A stretch of DNA of 64,000 nt, from NCBI GenBank assembly GCA_943787435.1, contig CALSMK010000021.1:107325-171324 (forward strand), read 5' to 3'. Source of the DNA: an uncultured Flavobacteriales bacterium (lineage in GTDB: Bacteria > Bacteroidota > Bacteroidia > Flavobacteriales_D > Sanyastnellaceae). This document shows, one piece after another, positions 1 through 9,790 of this stretch. The notes under the pieces were generated by a model that saw only the letters and a list, made by a program, of their open reading frames with translations, did not search any database and was not told the origin of the DNA. The first letter of the stretch is position 1. Each line of letters opens with the position of its first letter. The translations under genes were made by a program, and so were the position numbers.

Positions 1-825
1 CATGCCTGAAGCCGACGCAAAGTGGGTATTGGCAAAGGCCAAAACAGCATCTTCATTGGCCCCCAATGCAGACCCCGCATTGAATCCAAACCAACCGAAC
101 CAAAGCAGGCCGGTTCCCAAGATGATGAAGGGGATGTTGGCGTGTTCCAAGCGCGAGATGTTTCTGGGCCCCAGGTGCACTGCACCGGCCAAGGCTGCGA
201 ATCCAGCGGACATGTGCACCACCGTTCCACCTGCAAAGTCCAGAACCCCCAAGTTCATGAGCAGGCCATCGGGGTGCCACGTCATGTGGGCCAGCGGCGC
301 ATAAATGAACAGGGTGAACAGCACCATGAAAAGGATGTAGCTCCTGAATCGAATCCGTCCCGCCATGCTGCCCGTGATGAGGGCTGGGGTGATGATGGCA
401 AACTTGAGCTGAAACAAGGCGAACAGCACAAAGGGAAGCCCTGCACCGATTTCAGGGTGCGCGGCGGTTCCCACATTCCTGAAATTGAAAAAGGTCAGCG
501 GATGGCCAATGATGCCACCCAGGCTGTCGCCAAAGCACAAACTGAATCCCACGAGGACCCAAATCACACTGATGACGCCCAAGGCCACGAAACTTTGGAG
601 CATGGTGGAGATGACATTCTTCCGGTCCACCATCCCCCCATAGAAGAACGCCAGACCCGGGGTCATCAGGAGCACAAAAGCACTGGCCACCACCATCCAC
701 GCGATGTCCCCTGGGTCGGATGCCACAGCTTGGGTCAATTCCGTGCTTTCTGCATCACCGCCCAAGAGCCATGCCGAGATTCCAATGATTGCTGTGAGTG
801 CGATAAAGTTGACCTTCTTGCCCAT
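1..825 (-). CDS. amt: Ammonium transporter (Amt family), 3' end truncated by window edge
   Basis: Hand translation of the minus strand from ATG at 825: MGKKVNFIALTAIIGISAWLLGGDAES...DIAWMVVASAFVLLMTPGLAFFYGGMVDRKNVISTMLQSFVALGVISVIWVLVGFSLCFGD...; Amt hallmark motifs. Missing from the ORF track because no stop lies in the window. Confidence 0.92.
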   Translation of the reverse strand, partial: MGKKVNFIALTAIIGISAWLLGGDAESTELTQAVASDPGDIAWMVVASAFVLLMTPGLAFFYGGMVDRKNVISTMLQSFVALGVISVIWVLVGFSLCFGDSLGGIIGHPLTFFNFRNVGTAAHPEIGAGLPFVLFALFQLKFAIITPALITGSMAGRIRFRSYILFMVLFTLFIYAPLAHMTWHPDGLLMNLGVLDFAGGTVVHMSAGFAALAGAVHLGPRNISRLEHANIPFIILGTGLLWFGWFGFNAGSALGANEDAVLAFANTHFASASGM

Positions 826-1062
826 GGTTAAAGTGTGCCGGGATGAGCGGGCTAATCTAACATTTAGTCATGACATGGTGTGCGTTCAATGCCCTGATTT
901 TGAGTGATTTAAGTGTGTACTTTGGACACGGGGGTGAGCGCGAGATTGTCACGGAATTGACATGGGGTTGCCCAGGTTGGAGGCCATAAACGGCCCGATT
1001 TTCTGTGGAGACCGCGGCCAAGAGGGGTGCCTGCTCGGCACTGTATTCAGCACCGTAAAACG

Positions 1063-1091
1063 AGAAAAGCCGCGATCAACGCGGCTTTTCT
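1063..1091 (-). terminator. Rho-independent terminator downstream of the tRNA pair
   Basis: Perfect inverted repeat AGAAAAGCCGCG-ATCAA-CGCGGCTTTTCT with flanking A/T tracts, just downstream of the minus-strand tRNAs. Confidence 0.65.
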
Positions 1092-1097
1092 TTTATC

Positions 1098-1184
1098 TGG
1101 TGCCCAGAGCGGGACTCGAACCCGCACGCCCTAACGGACACATGGCCCTCAACCATGCCTGTCTACCAATTTCAGCACCTGGGC
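1098..1184 (-). tRNA. tRNA-Leu (GAG), CCA encoded
   Basis: GCCCAGGTGCTGAAATTGGTAGACAGGCATGGTTGAGGGCCATGTGTCCGTTAGGGCGTGCGGGTTCGAGTCCCGCTCTGGGCACCA; anticodon stem CATGG/CCATG with loop TTGAGGG; long variable arm; GGTTCGAGTCC T-loop. Confidence 0.92.
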
Positions 1185-1261
1185 TGGTCACCCCCCTGGG
1201 GCTCGAACCCAGGACCCTCTCATTAAAAGTGAGATGCTCTAACCAGCTGAGCTAGGGGGTG
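1185..1261 (-). tRNA. tRNA-Lys (TTT), CCA encoded
   Basis: CACCCCCTAGCTCAGCTGGTTAGAGCATCTCACTTTTAATGAGAGGGTCCTGGGTTCGAGCCCCAGGGGGGTGACCA; anticodon loop CTTTTAA between TCTCA/TGAGA. Confidence 0.94.
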
Positions 1262-1363
1262 TCCAATTCATCGTTTGCTCCCGTTGGGGCCTCGCAGAAT
1301 GGGGCGCAAAGATAGAGGGAATGTCGACCCGGCAAACCCCGCGGAGCATTTCCCGCAATCTGC

Positions 1364-2569
1364 TCATTTGGCGATGGGAACACGCTTGAAAGGTTGCTCT
1401 GGATCGAAGAGTTTGCGCAGGGTTTGGAAGGTTCGGGTGCGCTCGGTCCCGAGGTTTTCAGCAATCCGAATCATCTTGGGGTTGAAGTCTCCAATCCACG
1501 TCAATGTGGTCGTTTTGTACCGGCCTTTGGCCTGCATTTGCTTTCCTGCGGTGTCAATCAAGAAGCCGTCCAAACCTTGGCCGTGGTATGCGCGGTCGAT
1601 GCCAAACACCACCCCGACCATGATGTCAGCGTGCCCCGCCATTTGTGGTAGAGGAATTTCAGTTTACCCCATGGCGTTGAGGTTGCCATTGACATGCGGA
1701 AAATTTGATTGAGTTCGGGAATGTTGACGTAGAACGCGACCGGCTTTCACTCGTCCAGAACGAAAAAGATGATGTCCTTGTCCATGACGGCTTGAGGGTC
1801 TTGACCGTCCGTTGCGCCTGCTTAAGCGGCATTTTGGCAAACCATGGTGTCCGCCCCACGCGTTGTTGTACACCGTGCAAAAGTGAGATCCGCGAGCTCC
1901 GCCTCAGACGTCAGGTCATCTGGCGGTGACCACTTGCATGGTGCCCTCCTCGCGACTCGATTTGCGCCCGTTTCCGCTCAAACAGGCGCCTGCACCTCCA
2001 GGCTGCACATCTGCGGCCATACACGTGTTGCTCGTAGTACACCTGGTAGCCGCGGGTCTTCAAAAACGCGCTCGGTAATACGCGGCGGTTGTAGTTCATG
2101 CCATAGCTCGGAATGGCCGTCGAAATTGTCGACCAGCAAGCCCCAGTATTTGTCCTTCTCTCCAAAGTTGATGGGGCCGTCCACCGCTTCCATGCCCTCG
2201 GCTCCTTCAGCCAAGTCCTCGCCAGCGTCGAGCGAGCAGGGCTGCCACCTGCGTCGTCGTCCGACCGACTCAAAGAAGCCGAGCCCTCCCGTCGGCTGCT
2301 CCATGCCCTCCGCTGTATTTCGGGCTCACGAAGGCGGCCACGCGGCCCACCCACTGTCCCTGCATCGTCCTGGGCCAGCCAGCGCTTGGCCTGGCCGCCT
2401 TTTTTGAAGAGGCGGTTGCCTTCTGAGGGTCGAACACCTTTTCGACGTCCTGCTTCAAATGGGGAACCCACACCGGGTCATTCGCATAAATGGTCTTGGG
2501 CACCTTCAGAAAGGCGCTTTCAGTTTTCTTGTCGTTGACTTCGATAAGTCGCATGAGGAAGGAATTCAA
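1364..2569 (-). pseudogene. GNAT-like conserved Bacteroidota protein (~380 aa), broken by several frameshifts
   Basis: Successive minus ORFs in different frames form one protein: 'MRLIEVNDKKTESAFLKVPKTIYANDPVWVPHLKQDVEKVFDP' (2270-2569), 'QPTGGLGFFES...MEAVDGPINFGEKDKYWGLLVDNF' (1978-2304), 'WIGDFNPKMIRIAENLGTERTRTFQTLRKLFDPEQPFKR' (1364-1642). Confidence 0.7.
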
Positions 2570-2585
2570 GGGGGGGCAAATGTGC

Positions 2586-2593
2586 TACTTTCG
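2586..2593 (+). promoter_or_regulatory. Bacteroidota-type -7 promoter element TACTTTCG
   Basis: TACTTTCG ~45 nt before ATG 2635; close to the Bacteroidetes TAnnTTTG consensus. Confidence 0.4.
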
Positions 2594-2634
2594 AGCAACT
2601 CTTGGGACAATCTTGAAGTTCGATTGATGAAACC

Positions 2635-3057
2635 ATGCAAATGAAACCATTCATCCCGCTCCTGCTGCTGGTTGCGGCCCTTTCTCCGCTGCACCTTGTG
2701 GCCCAATCTGAGTCACCTGTGGCATCCACCGCGTCGGGTCGGCATCACCAAGGCGAAGTTTTTGAAGATTTCGTGGCCCAACACGGCTGGATTTTCATTG
2801 CTGACTTGTCCAAAGCGGACGGACTGATTGACCTGCAGGGCGTCCCTTCCACAGTTGAAGGGCATCCGGTCTTTTCTGCAGAAGAATTTGACCCCGCTCA
2901 ATTTGATCCGCGCGATTTCGCCATCGAAATGAATGCCAATCTCCTGCTTCCCACCGATTACCGCGTGGGCAACCGAGGGGTACTCCAATTTCACAGTGCC
3001 CAGCGCTGTCAAGACTTGTATGAACGCCACCTTGCCCGTCAGGCCAAGGGTCAATAA
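2635..3057 (+). CDS. Hypothetical secreted protein
   Basis: 140-aa ORF with signal peptide (MKPFIPLLLLVAALSPLHLVAQS); no recognisable domain. Confidence 0.6.
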   Translation: MQMKPFIPLLLLVAALSPLHLVAQSESPVASTASGRHHQGEVFEDFVAQHGWIFIADLSKADGLIDLQGVPSTVEGHPVFSAEEFDPAQFDPRDFAIEMNANLLLPTDYRVGNRGVLQFHSAQRCQDLYERHLARQAKGQ

Positions 3058-3066
3058 TTGCCAAGG

Positions 3067-5490
3067 ATGTTGAACCAAATCTGTTTGAGGGCAGCAGGCC
3101 ACAAAGCCTGGTTACTGCTGATGTTGCTGGCCATCCTGGGCTCGGCGAGCGCGCAAGAAGTCTCCATTTCACAAGGGGGCGAATACACAGGGTGTGATTT
3201 TTTCTTTGTCGACAATGGTTTGACGGCTGGTGACGCTTCACCCAACGCCGACTTCACCATGACATTTTGCCCCGACATGGTGGCTGACCCGGTCATCAAT
3301 TTCTACTTCAATCTTTTTGCCCTGGGCGGAGGAGACACGCTGTTTCTGTGGCTGTCCGATGAGGCTGTGGGTGAACCGGACGGGACCTTCACGGGATTCG
3401 ATTTGCAAGGCGCAGACATTTGGAGTCAAATGGACGACGTGACCAATGCCTCTGGTTGTCTCACCTGGCAGTTCACTTCCGATGCCACTGAGAATTCCAA
3501 CTGGACAGCAGAAGTGACATGTGAAGAGCCTTGCATTCGGCCTGTGGCCAACGTAGTGACCACCATCGATGGAGTCGAGGAAACTGTGCCACTTCAGATT
3601 TGCGCAGGGGAGGAGATTCAATTCGATGGAACAGGGTCCACTGCTGCCGAAGATTTTTTGATCGCGGAATGGGAATGGGTCTTTGACGATGGAGAAACAG
3701 ACGCATCGGGACCCGAGGTGACCCATGTGTTTGACGAGCCAGGGGCTTACAATGTCCAGCTGTTTTTGGTCGACAACAACGAATGCACCAACAACAATTT
3801 GGTGGACCACTTGGTCTTGGTGTCGACGCCCACCAGTTTCGAAGGCACCACCCAGAACCTTCAGATTTGCTCTGGAGAGGAATACGAAGTGAATGGTGTG
3901 GCACAAGGCATCACCTATGACAATGCCCCAGAGGTGGATTTGGGTGGAGGACTGTTCATTCCAGACGATCAAACCCAATGTTTCAGCTCTTCCATTGTGT
4001 TTACCGCATTCAATTCGGGCCAGGCCATTGAGTCTGAAGAGGACTTCGAGAACTTCTTCATCAATTTCGAGCACAGTTTCATGGGGGACTTGACCGTCAC
4101 CTTCATTTGTCCTGACGGAAGTTCCATGGGGGTCCACCAACAAGGCGGTGGAGGCACCTTCTTGGGCGTGCCAGTGGACGTGGATGCGCAACCCGACGAT
4201 CCAGGGGTGGGCTTTGATTATTTCTGGGCGCCAGATGCGACCAATGGCACCTGGGCAGACAACGCAGGCGGGACCCTTCCAAGCGGAACCTATGAGAGTG
4301 ATCAGCCTTGGACCTTGCTCGAAGGCTGTCCGCTCAACGGCACTTGGACTGTGGAGGTGTGCGACAGTTGGGGATCAGACAACGGGTTCATTTTTGACTG
4401 GTACATCAACTTTGATCCAGAGCTCTACCCTGACCCGATTGTATTCACCCCTGAGATTGGAGCCGATTGCGATTCCTCTTTTTGGACGGGGCCATTCATT
4501 GTGGACGATGGTGGCGATTGCAATGACATCGCCATTCTGCCCACCAATGCGGGAACCTTTGAGTATGTGTACACCACCACCAATGACTTTGGCTGCACAG
4601 CTTCTGACACCATGGTGGTGACGGTGGAGCCCGCTCCAGAGGTTGACCTCACGGCCGCCGACAATTGGTGCGGGGTTCCAGTGGGCTTGACCGCCACGAC
4701 TGCAGAGGTGCCCGCCAATTTGAATGTGGATTGGACGTGGGAGACCACCGGTGGAAGTGTGACGCCGGGAGGCGGGAGCAATTCTGGGGCCACGGCAAGT
4801 GTGGATGGCTTGAACTCTCCTGTGAATGTGACCGTCACCATGAACATGACCGGTGGAGACATCGACGAATGCCTGGCCAGTGCGACTGTTCCTGTTGGCA
4901 TTTATGCCCCACCCGTTTTTGGACCGGACGAGGAACTGTACGGCCTTTGCATTGGCGATGATCACATTTTGGTGCCGGAATTGGCGCCCTCTGAATGGGA
5001 CTTGGTGTTTGAGTGGAGTTCAGGTATGAATGGACTGCTTCCCAATCAAACCGGAAGCAGCCTCACGGTCACCAACACGGACACCTATAGCGTGACGGTA
5101 AGCATGGCTCCTCCATGCATCGGGGTAGATGCCATGAGCTTCGATGTCAATTTTGGCCCCTGTGCCATTGAGAGCATCCCCAATGTCTTCACGCCGAATG
5201 CAGACGGTGAAAACGACGCTTTTGAAATCGAAGGCAATGCCATCAGCACGCTCGGCCCAACCATTTCGGTCTACAACCGTTGGGGCGAGCTGATTCATTA
5301 CGAGCGGGATTACGAAAACACATGGTCTCCGGATGAAAACGAGGTCGCTGGAGGGGTGTACTACCTCACCTTGGACATCAATTCGTATTCGCTTCCATTG
5401 GAAGACATCGAGCACGATGGTGTCATCACCCCAATGGGAGAAGGTTTCCGTTACGTAGGGTCGCTTCAGATCCTCAGGAGCCGACAGTAA
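3067..5490 (+). CDS. PKD-domain protein with gliding-motility-associated / T9SS type B C-terminal domain
   Basis: Signal peptide; PKD-like 'EWEWVFDDGETDASGPEVTHVFDEPGAYNVQL'; C-term 'IPNVFTPNADGENDAFEIEG...ISVYNRWGELIHYE...W...GGVYYLTL'. ATG at 3067 preferred over TTG at 3058. Confidence 0.88.
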   Translation: MLNQICLRAAGHKAWLLLMLLAILGSASAQEVSISQGGEYTGCDFFFVDNGLTAGDASPNADFTMTFCPDMVADPVINFYFNLFALGGGDTLFLWLSDEAVGEPDGTFTGFDLQGADIWSQMDDVTNASGCLTWQFTSDATENSNWTAEVTCEEPCIRPVANVVTTIDGVEETVPLQICAGEEIQFDGTGSTAAEDFLIAEWEWVFDDGETDASGPEVTHVFDEPGAYNVQLFLVDNNECTNNNLVDHLVLVSTPTSFEGTTQNLQICSGEEYEVNGVAQGITYDNAPEVDLGGGLFIPDDQTQCFSSSIVFTAFNSGQAIESEEDFENFFINFEHSFMGDLTVTFICPDGSSMGVHQQGGGGTFLGVPVDVDAQPDDPGVGFDYFWAPDATNGTWADNAGGTLPSGTYESDQPWTLLEGCPLNGTWTVEVCDSWGSDNGFIFDWYINFDPELYPDPIVFTPEIGADCDSSFWTGPFIVDDGGDCNDIAILPTNAGTFEYVYTTTNDFGCTASDTMVVTVEPAPEVDLTAADNWCGVPVGLTATTAEVPANLNVDWTWETTGGSVTPGGGSNSGATASVDGLNSPVNVTVTMNMTGGDIDECLASATVPVGIYAPPVFGPDEELYGLCIGDDHILVPELAPSEWDLVFEWSSGMNGLLPNQTGSSLTVTNTDTYSVTVSMAPPCIGVDAMSFDVNFGPCAIESIPNVFTPNADGENDAFEIEGNAISTLGPTISVYNRWGELIHYERDYENTWSPDENEVAGGVYYLTLDINSYSLPLEDIEHDGVITPMGEGFRYVGSLQILRSRQ

Positions 5491-5495
5491 GTCCC

Positions 5496-7412
5496 ATGGC
5501 GCACCGCGACAGCATCGCGGAAGTTTCCGCATTGGCCGAGGCGCTCGTGCTGGAACACCGTGCAGAAGAGTCTAGGTATGCCTCCATTTTGGAGGGGCAG
5601 CCTGTGGCCAGCCGCAAAGCCGAAGGATTGACTTGGGCCCCCGTTCGGGTGAACCGGACGTCCTTCACCTTGGGGGGCAGGCCCACTTTGGAATTGACAG
5701 GCGAGTCCGGCGCGCCGGGTGCATTTAGGTCGGGTTCAGCTGTGCAGCTGACCTCGGACGACGGCAAAGGCGAAACCGCATCATACCGCGGCATTGTGCG
5801 GTCCGCAAGGGGCATGGATGCTGAAGTGGTCTTGGACGGCGAAGAAATCCCCGATCAAGCCACCCACAGGGCTTGGGTGATGGACGCCCGTTTTGATGAG
5901 CGCAGTTTCAAGGAAATGGCCCGGGCCTTGTCCGACGTGCTCAATGCCGGCCGGGATGGAAAGCCGAGTCGGCTCGCAGCACTCAGGGAGGTGCTGCTGG
6001 GTTTTGCCGCGCCAGAGCCTACCCAGCCTGCTGTTTTTGAGCATCCGCAGTTGAACGCCTCCCAAAACCGTGCTGTGGCCCACGCGCTCACAGCCGCCGA
6101 GGTGACCACCTTGCACGGCCCTCCCGGGACAGGCAAGACCACCACCTTGGTGCAGCTTGTCAAGTCTTTGGTGCGCAAGGGCGAGCGCGTGATGTGCGCC
6201 ACGCCGTCCAATGCCGCTGCGGACCTGTTGGTGGAGCGGTTGGGTGCGGTGGGCCTCAAGGTTGTTCGGATTGGACATCCCATGAGGGTAGACCCCACAG
6301 TGGTCGACAGGACCTTGGACCGCTTGGTGGCGGCCGACCCCGACCACAAGCAGGTCAAAGCCTATCGGCGACAAGCCGAAGAAGCCGCGCGAGAGGCAGA
6401 AAAAGCATTTCGGTCGTTTGGTCCGGAGCAAAGGGCCGCCCGTCGGGCCGCCTATGCCGAAGCGCGTGAGCTGCGCAAAGAAGCCGACCGATTGGAAGGC
6501 TTCTTGGCCGAGCGTGCCGTGGAGGCCTCAGAAGTGGTGTGTTGCACCTTGGTGGGGGCAGCCGACAGGATGCTGCGCGGCCGTCGGTTTGGAACGGTGG
6601 TCTTGGACGAAGCGGGTCAATCGCTGGAGCCGGCTGCTTGGATCCCGATTCGCGCGGCGGAAAGGATCGTGTTGGCTGGAGACGCTGCCCAGTTGCCGCC
6701 CACGGTCAAAAACCCAGCGGCCATCAAGGCGGGGCTTGCGGTCAGTTTGCTGGAAAAAGCGATCGACCGCGACCGGAATGTGCACCTGCTCGACACGCAG
6801 TACAGGATGCATGCCGACATCATGGCCTACCCCAATCAGGTGTTTTACGGGGGGCAACTTCTCGCGGCCGATGCCGTGGCCCACGAGACTTTGGGCGACC
6901 TCCCGCCATTGACCTTCATCGATACAGCCGGCCGCGGATGGGACGAGGAGCGGGCCAATCCCCAAGCCGACACCACGGGGCGTTCCCACGCCAGTGTGAG
7001 CAACCCTGAGGAGGCCGCTTTTACCGTCGATCGGGTCCGCGAGCTCATGGCAGCCCATCCACAGGCCACCGTTGGCGTTATCGCCCCGTACCGCGCCCAA
7101 GTCACCCTGCTCGAAGACCTGCTGCACGCCGAGCGCGCGGCCTCGGAAGGCCGCCTCACCATCCAAACGGTGGACGGGTTCCAAGGCCAAGAGCGCGACA
7201 TCATGGTCATCGGCCTGACCCGCTCCAATGCCGAGGGAACAGTGGGCTTTCTGTCGGAGCACCGCCGCATGAATGTGGCCATGACCCGCGCCAAAATGCA
7301 CCTGCTGGTGATCGGAGACAGCGCCACCTTGGGCAACGACCGTTTCTATGCCGATTTCACCCAACACTGCGAATCCACGGGCGCCTACCGCTCCTGTTGG
7401 GAGTGGGCTTAA
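5496..7412 (+). CDS. SMUBP-2/IGHMBP2-like superfamily 1 DNA/RNA helicase
   Basis: Walker A 'LHGPPGTGKTTTLVQLV', 'VVLDEAGQSLEPA', 'LDTQYRMH', 'TVDGFQGQERDIMVIGLTRSN', 'RRMNVAMTRAK'. Confidence 0.93.
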   Translation: MAHRDSIAEVSALAEALVLEHRAEESRYASILEGQPVASRKAEGLTWAPVRVNRTSFTLGGRPTLELTGESGAPGAFRSGSAVQLTSDDGKGETASYRGIVRSARGMDAEVVLDGEEIPDQATHRAWVMDARFDERSFKEMARALSDVLNAGRDGKPSRLAALREVLLGFAAPEPTQPAVFEHPQLNASQNRAVAHALTAAEVTTLHGPPGTGKTTTLVQLVKSLVRKGERVMCATPSNAAADLLVERLGAVGLKVVRIGHPMRVDPTVVDRTLDRLVAADPDHKQVKAYRRQAEEAAREAEKAFRSFGPEQRAARRAAYAEARELRKEADRLEGFLAERAVEASEVVCCTLVGAADRMLRGRRFGTVVLDEAGQSLEPAAWIPIRAAERIVLAGDAAQLPPTVKNPAAIKAGLAVSLLEKAIDRDRNVHLLDTQYRMHADIMAYPNQVFYGGQLLAADAVAHETLGDLPPLTFIDTAGRGWDEERANPQADTTGRSHASVSNPEEAAFTVDRVRELMAAHPQATVGVIAPYRAQVTLLEDLLHAERAASEGRLTIQTVDGFQGQERDIMVIGLTRSNAEGTVGFLSEHRRMNVAMTRAKMHLLVIGDSATLGNDRFYADFTQHCESTGAYRSCWEWA

Positions 7413-7427
7413 TGACCGCCGCGGGCT

Positions 7428-7985
7428 TCAGTTGACCTCGCCGGTGTCGGGGTCGACCCCTGCAGGGACCAAGTCTTCTTCTGGCTTGGCGATAGAGGGG
7501 TGGTCGGCGGGCACGGCGCCGTATCCATCTGCAGCCGTCATGTTCGTTGAGCCTTCCTCACTCTGGGGGTAGATCTCGCTGATTTTGGTGTAGTTAATGG
7601 CTGGAATCACAAAGCCGATGCCAGACCCTTTGAGGTACTCGCGGGTCTTGTCGTAGGCATCTTTCACGTCGTCTGCGCTAAACAGGAAGAACTGATTGGC
7701 TTCCTTTTCCTTGCCGCTGCGCTCGTCAAAGCTGGTCAGTGCCACCTTGACCCGGAACCACTTGTCGCCAGTGTCAAAGCGGACCACCTCGGCGTAGTTG
7801 CTCTTGGTGATGGATTTGACCTCGAAAGGTCCGGTACACACGTCGGTCACGATGCCCACCAAACGGGCTTCGGCTTCGGTGTAAGTGTAAGCGTCCAGCA
7901 GCAGCTGGTCGGTTGTTTTCTCTTCGCTGCCGTCCACGCCCGGGCGGACGTATTTGACGACGCAGGTGAACCAATTTCTTGTCAT
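7428..7985 (-). CDS. DUF4494 family protein
   Basis: 'NWFTCVVKYVRP...AYTYTEAEARL...GPFEVKSITKSNYAEVV...DKWFRVKVALTSFDE..GKEKE..' typical of DUF4494 in Bacteroidota. Confidence 0.8.
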   Translation of the reverse strand: MTRNWFTCVVKYVRPGVDGSEEKTTDQLLLDAYTYTEAEARLVGIVTDVCTGPFEVKSITKSNYAEVVRFDTGDKWFRVKVALTSFDERSGKEKEANQFFLFSADDVKDAYDKTREYLKGSGIGFVIPAINYTKISEIYPQSEEGSTNMTAADGYGAVPADHPSIAKPEEDLVPAGVDPDTGEVN

Positions 7986-8998
7986 GATGGATGGGAGTCT
8001 TTGATGCGGTCCATGATGTCCTGCGCCACGCGCAACGCGGCCAGGCCATCCTCGAGGGAGACTTGGCAGGGCGCGGTGCCGGTGCAGGCGGCATGAAAAT
8101 CCGCGAGTTCGTCGGCGATGGCATTGGCCTCGCTGATGTCGGGTTCTTCGATGTGAAGACGGCGGGCAGTCTTGCCTGGCACGTCCAAGTACATTCCGTA
8201 GGGGTCTCGATCTTGCCCTTCGGCCACGTCTTCGAGCTTCACCACTTGGGCCTTTCGGTTGAGCAGGTCCACTGACAGGTAGGCGTCGGGTTGAAACAGG
8301 CGCACCTTTCTCATGGGAGACAGGCTGACCCTGCTCGCCGTGAGGTTGGCCACCGCACCAGAGGCGAACTCGAGGCGCGCGTTGGCAATGTCAACGCTGT
8401 CTCCGACCACGGCCACGCCGTTGGCAGCCACCCGGGTCACATCGCTGCCCATGGCGTGGAGCGCAAGATCGATGTCGTGGATCATCAGGTCGAAGACCAC
8501 GGAGACATCCAATCCACGCGGATTGAACTGCGCCAAACGGTGGGCCTCGATGAATCGGGGCCGGTCCAGTTGCAATCGTGTCGCTTGAAAGGCGGGGTTG
8601 AACCGCTCCACATGGCCCACTTGCACCACCTTACCTGCTTGATCGCGCAAGGCGATGAGGCGCTCCGCGTCGGAGTAAGAGGTGGCGACTGGCTTTTCAA
8701 TGAAGCAATGGCGCCCGGCCTTCAAGACTTGCTCGGCCAAATGAACATGATGCTGGGTGGGCGTGACTATCGCCACAGCGTCCACCGCATCAATCAACGC
8801 TTCGGCCGAGTCGAATGCCGATGAAGGGGTTGCCCAATTTTCTTCCGAAGCCAAAGTTGAGGCGGCTTCATTCGACTTTGGATCCGGATCGAAATGACCG
8901 GCCAAAGTCCACTTTGAAGACAAGGATTGCAGGCACCGAAGGTGGATCCGGCCAAGATGGCCGGCGCCGAGAACGCCGATGCGGAGGGTCTGAGACAT
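7982..8998 (-). CDS. Gfo/Idh/MocA family oxidoreductase
   Basis: 'LRIGVLGAGHLGRIHLRCLQSL', 'VDAVAIVTPTQHHVHLAEQVLKAGRHCFIEKPVATSYSDAERLI'; start set at ATG 8998, not the 9133 of the ORF track. Confidence 0.88.
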   Translation of the reverse strand: MSQTLRIGVLGAGHLGRIHLRCLQSLSSKWTLAGHFDPDPKSNEAASTLASEENWATPSSAFDSAEALIDAVDAVAIVTPTQHHVHLAEQVLKAGRHCFIEKPVATSYSDAERLIALRDQAGKVVQVGHVERFNPAFQATRLQLDRPRFIEAHRLAQFNPRGLDVSVVFDLMIHDIDLALHAMGSDVTRVAANGVAVVGDSVDIANARLEFASGAVANLTASRVSLSPMRKVRLFQPDAYLSVDLLNRKAQVVKLEDVAEGQDRDPYGMYLDVPGKTARRLHIEEPDISEANAIADELADFHAACTGTAPCQVSLEDGLAALRVAQDIMDRIKDSHPS

Positions 8999-9101
8999 GG
9001 GGCAACGAATGTACCCGCTCCGCTTGCCCCCGGCCGCATGTTGGCAAGGCACAATTTCCACATCGAATCCCGGTGTGAACAACGCATAAATTCGAAAGCC
9101 C

Positions 9102-9788
9102 ATGTCTACCCCTGCAGCCAACCTCAAGGACACCTACCGGCACAAAGGCCTAAGAAAGGCCTTGCTGGGCAAATTGAGGGAGATGGGCATTGCCGACGAG
9201 GGGGTGTTGGGTGCCATGGATCGGGTGCCGCGCCACCATTTCATGGACGACGCTTTCGTGCATTTTGCTTACGACAACAAGGCCTTCCGAATCGGAGCAG
9301 GGCAAACCATCAGCCATCCATTCACAGTGGCGAGGCAAACGGAGTTGCTCGGACTTCCTGCCGGAGCCAAGGTCTTGGAAATTGGCACAGGCAGTGGATA
9401 CCAGTGCGCCGTCTTGGTGGCCATGGGCTTCAAGGTTCACAGCATTGAGCGGCAAAAGGACCTGTACGACAGGACGACTCCTTTTTTGAAGCGGTTGGGA
9501 TACCGGGCGCATTGCTATTACGGCGATGGCTACAAAGGCAAGAAGGCATTTGCCCCGTTTGATGGGATTTTGGTGACATGCGGAGCCCCACACATTCCCG
9601 AAGCCTTGTTGGGTCAGTTGGCCATTGGAGGAAAGCTCATCATTCCTTTGGATGACACCTCAGCAGGAGAAGGAAAGCAAACGATGACCGAAGTGTGCCG
9701 AGTCGATGAAGGCACGTTTACGAAGCAAACACACGGGACCTTCGCGTTCGTGCCCATGCTGGCTGCGCGGTCAGGTTTGTCGGGTTGA
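9102..9788 (+). CDS. pcm: Protein-L-isoaspartate O-methyltransferase
   Basis: 'AMDRVPRHHFMD', 'GQTISHPFTVARQTELLGLPAGAKVLEIGTGSGYQCAVL', 'FDGILVTCGAPHIPEALLGQLAIGGKLIIPL'. Confidence 0.93.
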   Translation: MSTPAANLKDTYRHKGLRKALLGKLREMGIADEGVLGAMDRVPRHHFMDDAFVHFAYDNKAFRIGAGQTISHPFTVARQTELLGLPAGAKVLEIGTGSGYQCAVLVAMGFKVHSIERQKDLYDRTTPFLKRLGYRAHCYYGDGYKGKKAFAPFDGILVTCGAPHIPEALLGQLAIGGKLIIPLDDTSAGEGKQTMTEVCRVDEGTFTKQTHGTFAFVPMLAARSGLSG

Positions 9789-9790
9789 TG

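Noticed and set aside
22-831. Plus ORF of 269 aa
   Set aside because: Antisense to amt, which is open on the minus strand across the window edge.
962-1255. Plus ORF of 97 aa ('VPRAGLEPARPNGHMALNH...LGLEPRTLSLK')
   Set aside because: Classic false ORF made by translating antisense tRNA genes.
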